Shown here: piece by piece, positions 54,504-63,708 of the stretch | How the letters are laid out: each line of letters starts with the position of its first letter | Numbering within the stretch: position 1 is the first letter of the stretch | Source of the DNA: Arthrobacter citreus | GTDB lineage: Bacteria; Bacillota; Bacilli; Bacillales; Bacillaceae_G | Assembly (NCBI GenBank): GCA_013200995.1 | Contig: CP053688.1 | Location: forward strand, 372,001-436,000 | Reading direction: 5' to 3' | Length of the DNA: 64,000 nt | Position numbers and translations under genes: made by a program | The notes under the pieces: generated by a model | What the model was told of the DNA's origin: nothing | The model's database searches: none | The model's input: the letters and a program-made list of their open reading frames with translations, nothing else

Positions 54504-54760
54504 TAATGCAGAAACCATTGGCATTATGAATGAAATCAATTGATATACTCTAAAGCTAGATATTTTATGCACGAAATCTTTCCAATTACGCACGAAATTC
54601 ATTGATTTATGCACAAACCCAAGGATTGCAAAGTTTGCCAACCATCTTATCAACAAAAAATCCGATATATCAACAAAAATCAGTTCTATATCAACAAAAA
54701 CAAATGCTTTATCAACGAAGTTCACAGCTTTATCAATAAAGTACACAAAGTGTTCGCCAT
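54504..54760. repeat. large 21-bp tandem array with TGTTCGCCAT end
   Basis: About twelve units of 19-21 bp. An upstream subset has the core TATGCACGAAA (54566, 54587 and 54608, exactly 21 apart). A downstream subset has TATCAACAAAAA (54648, 54668, 54689, 54710 and 54731; steps 20, 21, 21, 21). The last unit runs into TGTTCGCCAT at 54751-54760, as in the 48-kb array. A long minus-strand frame with heptad FVDKxxx wording results from the 21-base period and is not called a gene. Confidence 0.8.
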
Positions 54761-54850
54761 TACCAAATAACAACTCGATCCAATAGTTTTCAGGGAAGTA
54801 TATTTAGTCATTTTAACGATTTTTATGTAAAATTTGGAATTTTTGTTCAC

Positions 54851-54896
54851 AAAAACTAATACCATTAGTATTATAAAACTAAAGGTATTAGTTTTT
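54851..54896. promoter_or_regulatory. TetR-type operator and long inverted repeat
   Basis: 13-bp perfect arms AAAAACTAATACC and GGTATTAGTTTTT, with a smaller perfect palindrome ACTAATACCATTAGT at 54855-54869. It lies just before the MBL gene, whose operon ends with a TetR regulator. Confidence 0.6.
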
Positions 54897-54915
54897 ATTA
54901 TTAGGAGGGTATAAT

Positions 54916-55608
54916 ATGAAGATTACGAAAAATAATCATCTTTATGAGTTGAGCTTTTTACCCAATTTCTTTCCTGTAAATTGTTTTTTAGTTGAAGAAG
55001 AAAACGAGCTTACGTTAATTGACACAGCGCTGTCTTTTAGTGCGACTAAAATTTTAGAAACAGCAAATCAAATAGGCAAAAAAATTACGAATATCGTTTT
55101 AACACATGCTCACGGTGATCATGTCGGTTCGCTTGATCAATTAAAAGCATTACTTCCAGATGCGGTCGTGTCTATTTCAAAACGAGATGCAAAATTATTA
55201 AAAGGGGATACTAGTCTAGAAGCAAGTGAACCCAATATTCCTATAAAAGGCGATGTTCCTAAAAATATAAAAACGATTCCTGATCGTTTACTTCAAGAAG
55301 GTGATACGATAGGCTCTTTAATAGCGTTTGAAGTTCCTGGTCATACGCCAGGCTCGATGGCATTTTTGGAACAACGCACAAATGCAATTATTGCTGGTGA
55401 TGCTTTTTCGTTAAGAGGAGGATTTGCGATTTCTGGTCAATTAAGAATTTTATTTCCTTTTCCAACTCTTGCAACTTGGAGTAAAGAGACTGCATTAAAT
55501 AGTGCGAAGAAAATTAGTGATTTGAAACCTACATTATTAGCAGTTGGTCATGGTACGATGCTAAGTCATCCACAAGAAGCGATTGACCGTGCTCTTAAAA
55601 AGCAGTAG
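54916..55608 (+). CDS. MBL-fold metallohydrolase
   Basis: 230 residues. Metal motif HAHGDH at 64-69, then VPGHTPGSMAFL, AGDAF and VGHGTML. This is a plain single-domain lactonase/YflN-like protein. Substrate unknown; YflN-like enzymes and quorum-quenching lactonases share this layout. TAGGAGGG lies 6-8 bases before the ATG. Forms an operon with the TetR gene 16 bases downstream and has a palindromic operator upstream. Confidence 0.88.
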   Translation: MKITKNNHLYELSFLPNFFPVNCFLVEEENELTLIDTALSFSATKILETANQIGKKITNIVLTHAHGDHVGSLDQLKALLPDAVVSISKRDAKLLKGDTSLEASEPNIPIKGDVPKNIKTIPDRLLQEGDTIGSLIAFEVPGHTPGSMAFLEQRTNAIIAGDAFSLRGGFAISGQLRILFPFPTLATWSKETALNSAKKISDLKPTLLAVGHGTMLSHPQEAIDRALKKQ

Positions 55609-55624
55609 TGGGAGTGGGGAGGAT

Positions 55625-56185
55625 ATGTCACCAAGAATTGGATTGAATTTTAATGAATTACTGAGGGCTTCAATTAAAATTGTCGATACAGAAGGGTGGG
55701 AAGCTTTAACGATAAGTTATCTTGCAAAGAAGCTAACGATTCAACCACCATCGATCTATAATCATATTAAGAATTTAGATGAACTAAAAAATAGTGTTGC
55801 CCTATATGCTATTACACAGCTTTATGAACAACTTAAAGAGGCTGTTAATCATCAAAGGAGCGAGAAAGCAATTTTTGCTTTAGCCTTTGCTTATCTTAAT
55901 TACGCTCGAACTCATCCAGGTTTATACAAAGCTACCTTATCTCCGTCTCAAACACCAAAAGATGAGTATCATCAAACAGCGAATAAAATTTTAAACCTAA
56001 TTTACGAAATAATGAAACCATATAATTTAACCGATATTGAACTGATTCATGCAGTTAGGGGTTTAAGGAGCTTACTCCATGGCTTTGTCTCACTTGAAAA
56101 AAGCGAAGGATTTGGTATAAATATTCCAATCGATGAAAGTGTGCTTTTTGTATTGAAAAATTATATAAGTAATTTGAAGCAATGA
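55625..56185 (+). CDS. TetR/AcrR-family transcriptional regulator
   Basis: 186 residues. The N-terminal helix-turn-helix (LLRASIKIVDTEGWEALTISYLAKKLTIQPPSIYNHIKNLDELKN) is followed by a TetR C-terminal WHG domain (ALAFAYLNYARTHPGLYKATL and GLRSLLHGFVSLE). It likely represses its own operon through the 54851 palindrome. ATG 55625 follows GGAGTGGGGAGG; a longer upstream frame is unsupported. Terminator follows. Confidence 0.88.
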   Translation: MSPRIGLNFNELLRASIKIVDTEGWEALTISYLAKKLTIQPPSIYNHIKNLDELKNSVALYAITQLYEQLKEAVNHQRSEKAIFALAFAYLNYARTHPGLYKATLSPSQTPKDEYHQTANKILNLIYEIMKPYNLTDIELIHAVRGLRSLLHGFVSLEKSEGFGINIPIDESVLFVLKNYISNLKQ

Positions 56186-56200
56186 TTTGTATCCATAATT

Positions 56201-56241
56201 AAAAGGATAGGAAGGTTTAATACCCTCCTATCCTTTTTATC
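56201..56241. terminator. bidirectional intrinsic terminator
   Basis: AAAAGGATAGGA / TCCTATCCTTTT stem between convergent genes. Confidence 0.85.
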
Positions 56242-56289
56242 GAGAAAATACGTTTTATTTAAAAGTAAGTTTTATGTCTTTATTTAAAA

Positions 56290-56589
56290 TCAAATATTTA
56301 CGCCATCTTCAAAGTTTTTATTCCAGTTTTTATCTCCAAGATGTTCGAAATCTTCAGTAGTACGCTCTAATACGTCAATTAGTAGCTTTTTCATATTGTG
56401 AATATTGCTATAAAATAAAGTTTCTTCTTCTAAATCTGGTTTTGCATGATGAGCTGCTTTAATTGCTGTTTCGTCACGAAATCTTTTAACTTTTGTGTCT
56501 AACTCATCGAAGACATGTTTAACATACTTTACAATATTTCTATGGTTCAACGTATTTCTCTCATTTAATTCCTCTAATTTGTTTACCAT
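56290..56589 (-). CDS. small helical soluble protein, unknown
   Basis: 99 residues, entirely alpha-helical and charged, with several His and a middle segment AIKAAHHAKPDLEEETLFYSNIHNMKKLL. No domain recognised. GGAGG lies 8 bases before ATG 56589; two ATGs further upstream are at or before that site. Convergent with the TetR gene. Confidence 0.65.
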   Translation of the reverse strand: MVNKLEELNERNTLNHRNIVKYVKHVFDELDTKVKRFRDETAIKAAHHAKPDLEEETLFYSNIHNMKKLLIDVLERTTEDFEHLGDKNWNKNFEDGVNI

Positions 56590-56789
56590 AGTCATTTCCT
56601 CCATCAATAAGATTAAAAGATTTATATTGATTATACTGAAACAAATCGAAAAAACAATGATAATTATAAAAATTTAACCATTATAATCAAAACTTTAGGA
56701 TTCAGTGAATTGCAAAATTGTATTTTTTTAGAGCTGATTTATGCTACAATGACTTCAAAATATTTTCCATTACGAAAGAGGGAGTCAAT

Positions 56790-57776
56790 ATGAAAGCGAT
56801 TGTAATTCATCAATATGGAGATAGTTCTGAATTTAAACATGTTGAAATTTCAATGCCAAAGCCAACTAGTAATCAAGTATTAGTAAAGGTTGCTGCAACT
56901 AGTATTAATCCAATCGATACAAAAATAAGAAAAGGCATTGTGCCGAATGCGTTTCAGCCTAATTTTCCTATGATTTTACATAGTGATTTTTCTGGTGAAG
57001 TTGTTGAAGTAGGTGAGAATGTTTCACATTTTGAAGTTGGCGATTTAGTATTTGGTTTAAATGTCTTTAGTGGGACGTTGACAGATTATTTTTTAATTGA
57101 AGAATCGTTTATTGCTAAAGCTCCAAAGAATTTACCGATTCAAGAAGCGGCTAGTTTACCATTAACGTCTATAACTGCTTGGGAAGCACTTTTTGATAGA
57201 GGTAATTTAAAACAAGGTGATCATATTTTAATTCATGGTGGGACTGGTGGTGTTGGTCACGTTGCTATTCAATTGGCGAAAGCTTTTGGAGCAATCGTTA
57301 CGACAACTGTTTCATCAAATGAAAAAGCTGATTTAGTTAAAAAGCTAGGTGTTGATCATGTCATCAATTATAAAGAAGAGACTGTAGAAGACTATGTAAA
57401 ACGACTAACAAATGGACAAGGCTTTGATCTTGTTTTTGATACTGTTGGTCAAAAAAACCTAGATAAATCATTTCTTTCAGTGAAACCACAAGGTACCGTA
57501 TTAGCGATCGCTGCACGTTCGACACATGACTTAACTCTTTTACATAATAAATCATTATCTTTGCACGTCATTTTTATTATGCTCACTCAAAAGACGAAAG
57601 AAGGGCGAATGGAGCATAGTGCTATTTTAAATAAAATTTCTTCTTTAGTTGAAGAAGGAAAATTAAAGCCACTCATCAATCCAAAATCATTCACGTTTAA
57701 TCAAGTGAAAGAAGCCCATGATTACTTCGAAAATAATGAAGTGCAATTTGGTAAAGTATTAATTGAAAATAAGTAA
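56790..57776 (+). CDS. NADPH:quinone oxidoreductase-like MDR protein
   Basis: 328 residues, zinc-free medium-chain dehydrogenase/reductase. Starts MKAIVIHQYGDSSEFKHVE, has the catalytic-domain HSDFSGEVVEVGENV, NADPH loop HGGTGGVGHVAIQLAKAFGA near 151 and the usual C-terminal HDYFENNEVQFGKVLI. It reduces quinones or unsaturated carbonyls. GAAAGAGGGAG lies 5 bases before the ATG; an extended -10 (TATGCTACAAT) lies about 40 bases upstream. Monocistronic. Confidence 0.9.
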   Translation: MKAIVIHQYGDSSEFKHVEISMPKPTSNQVLVKVAATSINPIDTKIRKGIVPNAFQPNFPMILHSDFSGEVVEVGENVSHFEVGDLVFGLNVFSGTLTDYFLIEESFIAKAPKNLPIQEAASLPLTSITAWEALFDRGNLKQGDHILIHGGTGGVGHVAIQLAKAFGAIVTTTVSSNEKADLVKKLGVDHVINYKEETVEDYVKRLTNGQGFDLVFDTVGQKNLDKSFLSVKPQGTVLAIAARSTHDLTLLHNKSLSLHVIFIMLTQKTKEGRMEHSAILNKISSLVEEGKLKPLINPKSFTFNQVKEAHDYFENNEVQFGKVLIENK

Positions 57777-57782
57777 TATGTA

Positions 57783-57821
57783 GAATCCCTTTTGTTATTA
57801 CATTAGGGGTTTTTTTATTTT
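57783..57821 (+). terminator. intrinsic terminator
   Basis: AATCCCT / AGGGGTT with one G-T pair and a T-run. Confidence 0.6.
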
Positions 57822-57940
57822 TCGTTCATTAAAATCTTTTTTCTACTATTAGTAATTGGTTTAAATAGGTATATAATGGAAATATAATTCGTGGAATAAA
57901 GGATGTGAAAACGAGGTAGAAATTTTCTCCCTCTATTCAA

Positions 57941-58582
57941 ATGAAAATAAAACTAATTATTGCAGATGATAATTCATTTATTAGGGAAGGACTTAAAATA
58001 ATATTGAGTTCTTATGAAGAGTTTGAAGTGCTAGAAACTGTAGATGATGGGAATGAGGCGTTTAAATATTGTCAAAGTCATCAAGTAGATGTTGCTCTTT
58101 TAGATGTTCGAATGCCTAATATGAATGGTGTGGAGGCTACGAAGCTTATTTCTGAGCAGACTAAAACGAAGCCACTTATTTTAACTACTTTTGATGATGA
58201 TGAGTATATTATTGACGCTGTGAAAAATGGAGCAAAGGGCTATTTATTAAAAAATAATGATCCAGAACGAATTCGAGAAGCGATTAAAAGTGTTTATCAT
58301 GGAAATACAATCATGCAGGATTTAGTACTGGATAAAATAAGAACGAATTTATCAAATAATACTAATATAACTGACACAAAGATTGATACAAGTTTATTTA
58401 CTCAAAGGGAGTTAGATGTAATGTCTTTAATTGCAAAAGGCCTATCGAATAAGGAAATATCTAAGCAAATATATATATCAGAAGGTACTGTTGCTAACTA
58501 TATTACTTCAATTCTTGGGAAGACAGGTTTAGAACATCGAACACAAATTGCTATTTTCTATATTACTGGGAAAGTAGACTGA
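57941..58582 (+). CDS. NarL/LuxR-type response regulator (LnrK-like)
   Basis: 213 residues. A receiver domain has the acidic pocket ADDN at 8-11, phospho-acceptor Asp55 (LLDVRMPN), Thr/Lys in LILTTF and LLKNND. The C-terminal LuxR-type helix-turn-helix is about 150-205 (ELDVMSLIAKGLSNKEISKQIYISEGTVANYI). Part of a two-gene system with the kinase 8 bases downstream. No good ribosome site is seen before the ATG: GAGG is 27 bases away and can pair with a downstream CCTC, which is unusual here. Confidence 0.9.
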   Translation: MKIKLIIADDNSFIREGLKIILSSYEEFEVLETVDDGNEAFKYCQSHQVDVALLDVRMPNMNGVEATKLISEQTKTKPLILTTFDDDEYIIDAVKNGAKGYLLKNNDPERIREAIKSVYHGNTIMQDLVLDKIRTNLSNNTNITDTKIDTSLFTQRELDVMSLIAKGLSNKEISKQIYISEGTVANYITSILGKTGLEHRTQIAIFYITGKVD

Positions 58583-58599
58583 CTCTAAGGGTGTTACAT

Positions 58600-59703
58600 A
58601 TGGAGCGTTGGATTATTTTAAATAAGCTCTCTGTTATTTTGTATATTGCTTTAATTTGTATTTATAATGAAATTCCTAATTTCTCTTGGGTTCTTTTTGC
58701 ACTACTTGTTTATTTTTGTATAAACATTAGTCTGTATTTAATAAAAAATTCAAACTTTATAAAATGTTTGCTTATTTTATCAATTTGTTTAATCGTCTAT
58801 TCCAATTTAAAGATTCAGCCATTATTTTTCTTGTTACTGCCTATGTCTATTTTTGAGATTGTTTCTTTCTTTATTTCGAAAAAATGGATTAGTTGGTTTT
58901 TTTCGTTACTCCCAATTTTTCACCTACATCATTCTTTACAGCCGATTTATGGTTTAATTACGTTAGTTAGTTTTATTGTTTTTTCAATTGTGGATTTGTA
59001 TAACACTAGATTACGCTTTAAAGAAGATCAAATTGACAAGATGAGAAGTACAATTCAAAAGCTTTCAAAAAAATTAAATAACCATAGTGAGTTTATGGAA
59101 CAGTCAGAGTACACGTTTAAATTAGAAGAGCGGAATCGTATTTCTCAAGAAATACATGATAAAATTGGGCATTCCATGACAGGTGCATTATTTCAAATGG
59201 AAGCAGCTAAGCATTTAATGGGCCATAATCAGGAGAAGGCATTAGAATTACTGCAAAATGCAATTAATATTTCAAAGGATGGAATTGAAAATATAAGACT
59301 TACTTTAAAAAATATGAAGCCACCAACTGAGCAAATGGGAATTCATCATATGAAATTATTCATAGATGAATTTTCAGCTAAGCATGATTTAAAAACACTA
59401 TTTGTTTATAAAGGAAACTTAGACCTTATTACGCCAATTCAATGGAAAATAATTCAGGAAAATGTAGTCGAGGCATTAACAAATACGATGAAATATGCTG
59501 ATGCAACAGAAGTTTCAATTGAAATTTATGTAATGAATAAAATGATTAAAACGAATGTGAAAGATAATGGTAGAGGGAAAGTGATCGTTAAAAAAGGGTT
59601 AGGAATTATTGGTATGGAAGAGAGAACGGCAGCTGTAAACGGTAAAATAATTGTTGATGGCCAAGATGGTTTTTCGGTAACCACTTTGCTTCCAATCGAA
59701 TAA
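58600..59703 (+). CDS. sensor histidine kinase, HisKA_3 type (LnrJ-like)
   Basis: 367 residues. About five to six N-terminal membrane helices (residues 5-140) with hardly any outside domain. A coiled linker follows, then the HisKA_3 dimerisation domain with phosphorylated His186 (ERNRISQEIHDKIGHS). The ATPase domain has N-box ENVVEALTNTMKYADA and G-box DNGRGKV / GLGIIGMEER. Such intramembrane-sensing kinases detect membrane-active drugs. AAGGGTG lies 7 bases before ATG 58600. Next to an ABC exporter. Confidence 0.9.
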   Translation: MERWIILNKLSVILYIALICIYNEIPNFSWVLFALLVYFCINISLYLIKNSNFIKCLLILSICLIVYSNLKIQPLFFLLLPMSIFEIVSFFISKKWISWFFSLLPIFHLHHSLQPIYGLITLVSFIVFSIVDLYNTRLRFKEDQIDKMRSTIQKLSKKLNNHSEFMEQSEYTFKLEERNRISQEIHDKIGHSMTGALFQMEAAKHLMGHNQEKALELLQNAINISKDGIENIRLTLKNMKPPTEQMGIHHMKLFIDEFSAKHDLKTLFVYKGNLDLITPIQWKIIQENVVEALTNTMKYADATEVSIEIYVMNKMIKTNVKDNGRGKVIVKKGLGIIGMEERTAAVNGKIIVDGQDGFSVTTLLPIE

Positions 59704-59778
59704 TTTCATAATGGTTTATTCATTTCTATGAAGTCCATAATCATATTACCTATGAAAAAACATGAATATTCTCATGTG

Positions 59779-59818
59779 GAAAAGGTGAACTAATACACTG
59801 ATATTAGTTCACCTTTTT
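59779..59818. terminator. strong intrinsic terminator
   Basis: Perfect 15-bp stem AAAGGTGAACTAATA / TATTAGTTCACCTTT with T-run. It separates the kinase gene from the ABC genes. Confidence 0.9.
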
Positions 59819-59856
59819 GCTTATAATAGCAACATAACGAACGGAGAGGTGAGAGA

Positions 59857-60792
59857 ATGAAAGTTTTAGAGATAAAAAATTTAACGAAAAAATTTGGTGA
59901 TTTTATAGCCGTTGATAATATGTCTTTGTCAATTGAAGAAGGAGAAATCTTTGGATTTCTTGGTGCAAATGGAGCAGGGAAAAGTACAACAATTAATATC
60001 ATTTCAGGATTACTTCGAAGTAATCAAGGTACTGTTGAAATCCTTGGTAAAAATAGTAAAAAGTATAATAAATTTGCGAAAATGAATATTGGAATGGTAC
60101 CGCAGGATTTAGCTATTTATGAAGATTTAACTGCATATGAAAATGTCAGATTTTTTGCCGGCTTATACGGACTAAGAGGCTCAGAATTAAATGAAAGAGT
60201 AGAAGAAGCATTACAATTTGTAGGGCTTGAAGATAAATTTAAGGAGTATCCAAAAAACTTCTCTGGTGGGATGAAGAGAAGATTAAATATTGCTTGTGCG
60301 ATTGCACACCGACCAAAGCTTATTATTATGGATGAACCTACTGTTGGCATTGACCCACATTCACGTAATTACATTCTTAATAGCGTACGTAAGCTAAACG
60401 AAATGGGCTGTACAATTATTTATACGAGCCATTACATGGAAGAAGTGGAAGAAATTTGCTCTCGTATCTCAATCATTGATCATGGGAAAATCATCGCTGA
60501 AGGAACGAAAGAACAGCTTAAATCGATTATTACGAATACTAAGGATATTCGAATTGAAGTTAAAACAAATGAAAAAATTGATGTGACAGCACTTAAAGCT
60601 ATTAATGGTGTAGAGAATGTTCATATTTTGGATAATGTGATTACTATTACATCAGATAATGGTGTAAATAATTTAAATAAAATTATTCAGCATTTTATTA
60701 ATAGTGAGATTGAAATCAGCTCATTACAGGAAAACGCGCCTAACTTAGAAACTGTTTTCCTTACATTAACAGGTCGAAACTTACGCGATTAA
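59857..60792 (+). CDS. ABC transporter ATP-binding protein (LnrL-like)
   Basis: 311 residues. Walker A GANGAGKST at 36-44, signature FSGGMKRRL, Walker B LIIMDEPTVGID and a C-terminal regulatory extension of about 70 residues. It is the ATPase of an ABC-2 type exporter with the next two genes. GGAGAGGTGAG lies 5-8 bases before the ATG. It has its own promoter region after a terminator, so it is likely a target of the two-component system just upstream, as in the B. subtilis lnrJK-lnrLMN linearmycin-resistance locus. Confidence 0.92.
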   Translation: MKVLEIKNLTKKFGDFIAVDNMSLSIEEGEIFGFLGANGAGKSTTINIISGLLRSNQGTVEILGKNSKKYNKFAKMNIGMVPQDLAIYEDLTAYENVRFFAGLYGLRGSELNERVEEALQFVGLEDKFKEYPKNFSGGMKRRLNIACAIAHRPKLIIMDEPTVGIDPHSRNYILNSVRKLNEMGCTIIYTSHYMEEVEEICSRISIIDHGKIIAEGTKEQLKSIITNTKDIRIEVKTNEKIDVTALKAINGVENVHILDNVITITSDNGVNNLNKIIQHFINSEIEISSLQENAPNLETVFLTLTGRNLRD

Positions 60793-60828
60793 CTTCGTGA
60801 AAAATCAATTAATAAGGAGGCAATTGGC

Positions 60829-61950
60829 TTGAATATTTTTAATATTGCTTTCATGGAAATTAAGCGTGACTTTCGAGATGTAAGGACCCTATTTTTTATG
60901 TTAGCATTTCCAATACTTTTAATGCTTGTTTTAGGTACTTCACTTTCAAATGCTTTTACAACATCTGTCCCAATTAAAGATGTACATGTCTTATACAAAG
61001 ATCAATCAACTACAGGTGAATTTTCGAAGTATTTTAATGAATTTGTGAAAGGAACGAAAGATTCAGGAATTCATTTTAAAAAGGCAAATAATAATACAGA
61101 TGGTGAGAAGGAAGTAAAACGAAATCAATATGATGGATATATTTCTATTCAAGATAATGGAATTAAGCTTTATTTAAATGAAGGTAACAGTGTTGAAGGT
61201 AGCGTTATTCAAGGAATGTTAACTTCTTTTGTTGATAAATATAATGTTGGAGTTGAGGTCGCAAAAATTGATCCAACTCAAGTTAAAGAAGTCTTTTTAG
61301 CAAATCATGACGATTATATTAAGGATACTTCTATTGCATCAAATAAACAGCCAGGTTCGATGGATTATTACGCGATTGCAATGACGACTATGATCGCACT
61401 TTATGGTGCCATGTCTGCAAGTAAATTGATTACTGGTGAAAGAGTTAGAAAAACAGCTGATCGATTAATTGTATCGCCTATTTCTAAATTTGAGATTTTT
61501 ATAGGGAAAATACTTGGAAGTTTAGCAGCTAATTTTCTTTGTATTATTGTAGTTGTCTATTTCAGTAAATTCTTTTTTAAAGCAAACTGGGGGAACCATC
61601 TTTTATTAGTATTTATTGTATTACTAACTGAAGTGCTTCTTTCAATCAGTTTAGGATTGGTTGTAAGCTATATAACGAAATCAAATGCTTCTTCAAGAGC
61701 GATCATCATGATTGTTGTGCAACTATCATCATTCTTTGGTGGAGCTTACTTTAAATTAGGTGATACTAGTGGGATCTTAAAAATCATTACACATTTTTCT
61801 CCACTAACATGGGTTAATACAGCAATTACAAAAATAATTTATACAAACGATTTATCAGCTGCAATTCCCGCTCTTATTTTTAATATAGGTTTTTCTCTAC
61901 TATTTTTAGTAGTTGCATCTATTTCTCTACAAAGAAGGGAGGGGCTGTAG
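60829..61950 (+). CDS. ABC-2 type transporter permease (LnrM-like)
   Basis: 373 residues. One helix at the N terminus (about 23-42), a large outside domain of about 150 residues (VHVLYKDQ onward), then five helices (from about 180), the ABC-2 permease layout of LnrM/YhgE-like exporters. TTG start with AAGGAGG 8 bases upstream. Stop TAG lies just before the next gene's ATG. Confidence 0.88.
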   Translation: MNIFNIAFMEIKRDFRDVRTLFFMLAFPILLMLVLGTSLSNAFTTSVPIKDVHVLYKDQSTTGEFSKYFNEFVKGTKDSGIHFKKANNNTDGEKEVKRNQYDGYISIQDNGIKLYLNEGNSVEGSVIQGMLTSFVDKYNVGVEVAKIDPTQVKEVFLANHDDYIKDTSIASNKQPGSMDYYAIAMTTMIALYGAMSASKLITGERVRKTADRLIVSPISKFEIFIGKILGSLAANFLCIIVVVYFSKFFFKANWGNHLLLVFIVLLTEVLLSISLGLVVSYITKSNASSRAIIMIVVQLSSFFGGAYFKLGDTSGILKIITHFSPLTWVNTAITKIIYTNDLSAAIPALIFNIGFSLLFLVVASISLQRREGL

Positions 61951-61951
61951 G

Positions 61952-63097
61952 ATGCAGACAGTTTTTTGGCTAATTTCGAATACTTTAAGAGCTACGTTCA
62001 AAAACAAGAAAAATATCATTATGTATATAGGTGTTCCTTTAATTGGTATTTTTATTTCCTTCCTAGCTTATGGAGGTTCAAGTAAAACAGTCGTTCATGT
62101 TGGAATTGTCAATAATGATCACCAGTATATTGCGAATGATACGGTCAAATTTTTAGATCATCTAGATAATGTTAAAATTGAAAAAATAAAAAAATCTGAT
62201 GTTAATGATAAAATTGCTTCCGGATCACTTGATTGTGTCATTTCGTTAGATAATGGCTTCACAAATAGTGTTCGTTCTGGTAATCCAGGGCATATTCAAA
62301 TCACTTCTATAAAAGGTGCTCAAATTACAAGCTTCGTAAAATCTTATTTATATAATTATGTCGACAATATTTCAGCAATAGGTAAAGTTGCAAAAACAGA
62401 TCAGGCTAAATTTGATCAAATGTATTCTAACTATCAAAGTGCAAGCTTCAAAGTATCAACAAAAACAGTATCAGATTCATCCCAATCTGAAAATATGACG
62501 ACATATAGCTTAGGATTTTTGATTATGATTATGCTAATGTCAGCAGGGAATCTTTCTGAAATTATTTTAAAGGAAAAAGAAAATCGTATTTATTACAGAC
62601 TTTTATCAGCTCCTATTAATGCTAGAATGTATATTTTCTCAAATATTGTAGTGAATATGATTATAATGACTGTTCAAGTAATCCTTACGCTCTTCTTTAT
62701 GACGAATGTGTTCCATATCGATATTCATATTCCGTTTTGGGAAGCAGCAGTTGTTATGATGCTTTTTGCTTTGATTGCTGTAGGAATATCATTAATGATC
62801 GTAGCGTTCTCAAATAATTCAAAATCATCAGGAGCATTACAGAATTTAATTGTTGTACCAACCGTCATGATTTCTGGTTGTTTCTGGCCGATCGAAATTA
62901 TGCCATCATCAGTTCAAAGAATTGCAGATTTTCTTCCTCAAAGATGGACGTTAGAGACATTGACGAAGCTACAAAATGGAAGTAGCTTAGGAAGTTTATA
63001 TTTAAACATCTTAATTCTTCTAGTATTTGCGATTGCATTTTTCTTAATTGCTATTTATAAGTTTAGTCGTAATAGTTCTACGAGAAATTTTGTGTAA
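61952..63097 (+). CDS. ABC-2 type transporter permease (LnrN-like)
   Basis: 381 residues. Same design as the previous protein: one N-terminal helix, an outside domain (VHVGIVNNDHQYIANDT and following), then five to six helices with GCFWPIEIMPSSVQRIADFLPQRWTLE near the end, an ABC-2 signature. GGGAGGGG precedes ATG 61952. The two permeases pair as a heterodimer. Last gene of the exporter operon. Confidence 0.88.
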   Translation: MQTVFWLISNTLRATFKNKKNIIMYIGVPLIGIFISFLAYGGSSKTVVHVGIVNNDHQYIANDTVKFLDHLDNVKIEKIKKSDVNDKIASGSLDCVISLDNGFTNSVRSGNPGHIQITSIKGAQITSFVKSYLYNYVDNISAIGKVAKTDQAKFDQMYSNYQSASFKVSTKTVSDSSQSENMTTYSLGFLIMIMLMSAGNLSEIILKEKENRIYYRLLSAPINARMYIFSNIVVNMIIMTVQVILTLFFMTNVFHIDIHIPFWEAAVVMMLFALIAVGISLMIVAFSNNSKSSGALQNLIVVPTVMISGCFWPIEIMPSSVQRIADFLPQRWTLETLTKLQNGSSLGSLYLNILILLVFAIAFFLIAIYKFSRNSSTRNFV

Positions 63098-63139
63098 TTC
63101 AGATCGGAAACAAGTTTGATAATTAAATCTTTGTATTTT

Positions 63140-63178
63140 AAAAAAATCCATCTCTGTATTTTAGAGATGGATTTTTTA
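63140..63178 (+). terminator. intrinsic terminator
   Basis: Perfect 15-bp stem AAAAAATCCATCTCT / AGAGATGGATTTTTT ending the exporter operon. Confidence 0.9.
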
Positions 63179-63489
63179 GAGGGTTGAAATATCAAATTTA
63201 TACAGACAAAGTTATAAAAAAGTATGAACTTAGACAGTCGTTTTTTCTATTTTTCCTCATGTGTATTAGATTTTTCTGAGGCTTTAAATTCTGTGCGACT
63301 AATGTAATGCGTTGGTTTAATAAATAACTCCACTTTTATTCATAAAATCATCGTTTCCCAAGTATATAAAATATGCACTAATTGTCATTCCTTACGCTTT
63401 CAAGCATTTGAAGCTTATAACGAAACAACAAATTCACCGGAATAACTTATTGTTTTTTACATAACATAAAGCCGTTTAGGAGGTGAAAT
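63179..63489. other. intergenic region, no gene seen
   Basis: About 310 bases of AT-rich sequence upstream of a small protein gene. A GGTTTAA at about 63314 resembles a SigB -35 box, but no matching -10 (GGGTAT) follows at the right distance. Confidence 0.4.
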
Positions 63490-63675
63490 ATGATGTCTAA
63501 TCAAACAAATAAAAACAACGAACAAAAGAACCAAAGTCTTTCAGAAAATATAAAAGATACCGCAGGAGCTGCATTTCATTCTGTTCATAGAGGATTAGAA
63601 GCCACTGAGAATGCTGCAATGAATGCTGTTGACGCAACTACAAACGCTGTTAAAAATTTAACAGACAACCGATAA
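63490..63675 (+). CDS. small hydrophilic Ala/Asn-rich helical protein
   Basis: 61 residues, hydrophilic, with a LEA-like repetitive second half (GAAFHSVHRGLEATENAAMN, then AVDATTNAVKNL). No domain recognised. A perfect AGGAGGTGA lies 6 bases before a double ATG. Such small helical proteins are often stress or spore proteins in bacilli, but nothing here proves it. Confidence 0.65.
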   Translation: MMSNQTNKNNEQKNQSLSENIKDTAGAAFHSVHRGLEATENAAMNAVDATTNAVKNLTDNR

Positions 63676-63708
63676 CAACAAAAGATGCAAGAGGAATGAT
63701 GAATAAGT

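Noticed and set aside
54504..54760. CRISPR array
   Set aside because: Units are 21 bp, degenerate and directly adjacent, without unique spacers, and no cas genes are present.
54495..54773. Minus-strand gene for a heptad-repeat protein
   Set aside because: The frame is explained by the 21-bp DNA repeat. It has no ribosome site and the one 20-bp and two shorter steps break the heptad pattern.
56790..56804. CcpA cre site at the quinone oxidoreductase start
   Set aside because: ATGAAAGCGATTGTA is close to the cre consensus but simply encodes the common MKAIV opening of this protein family.
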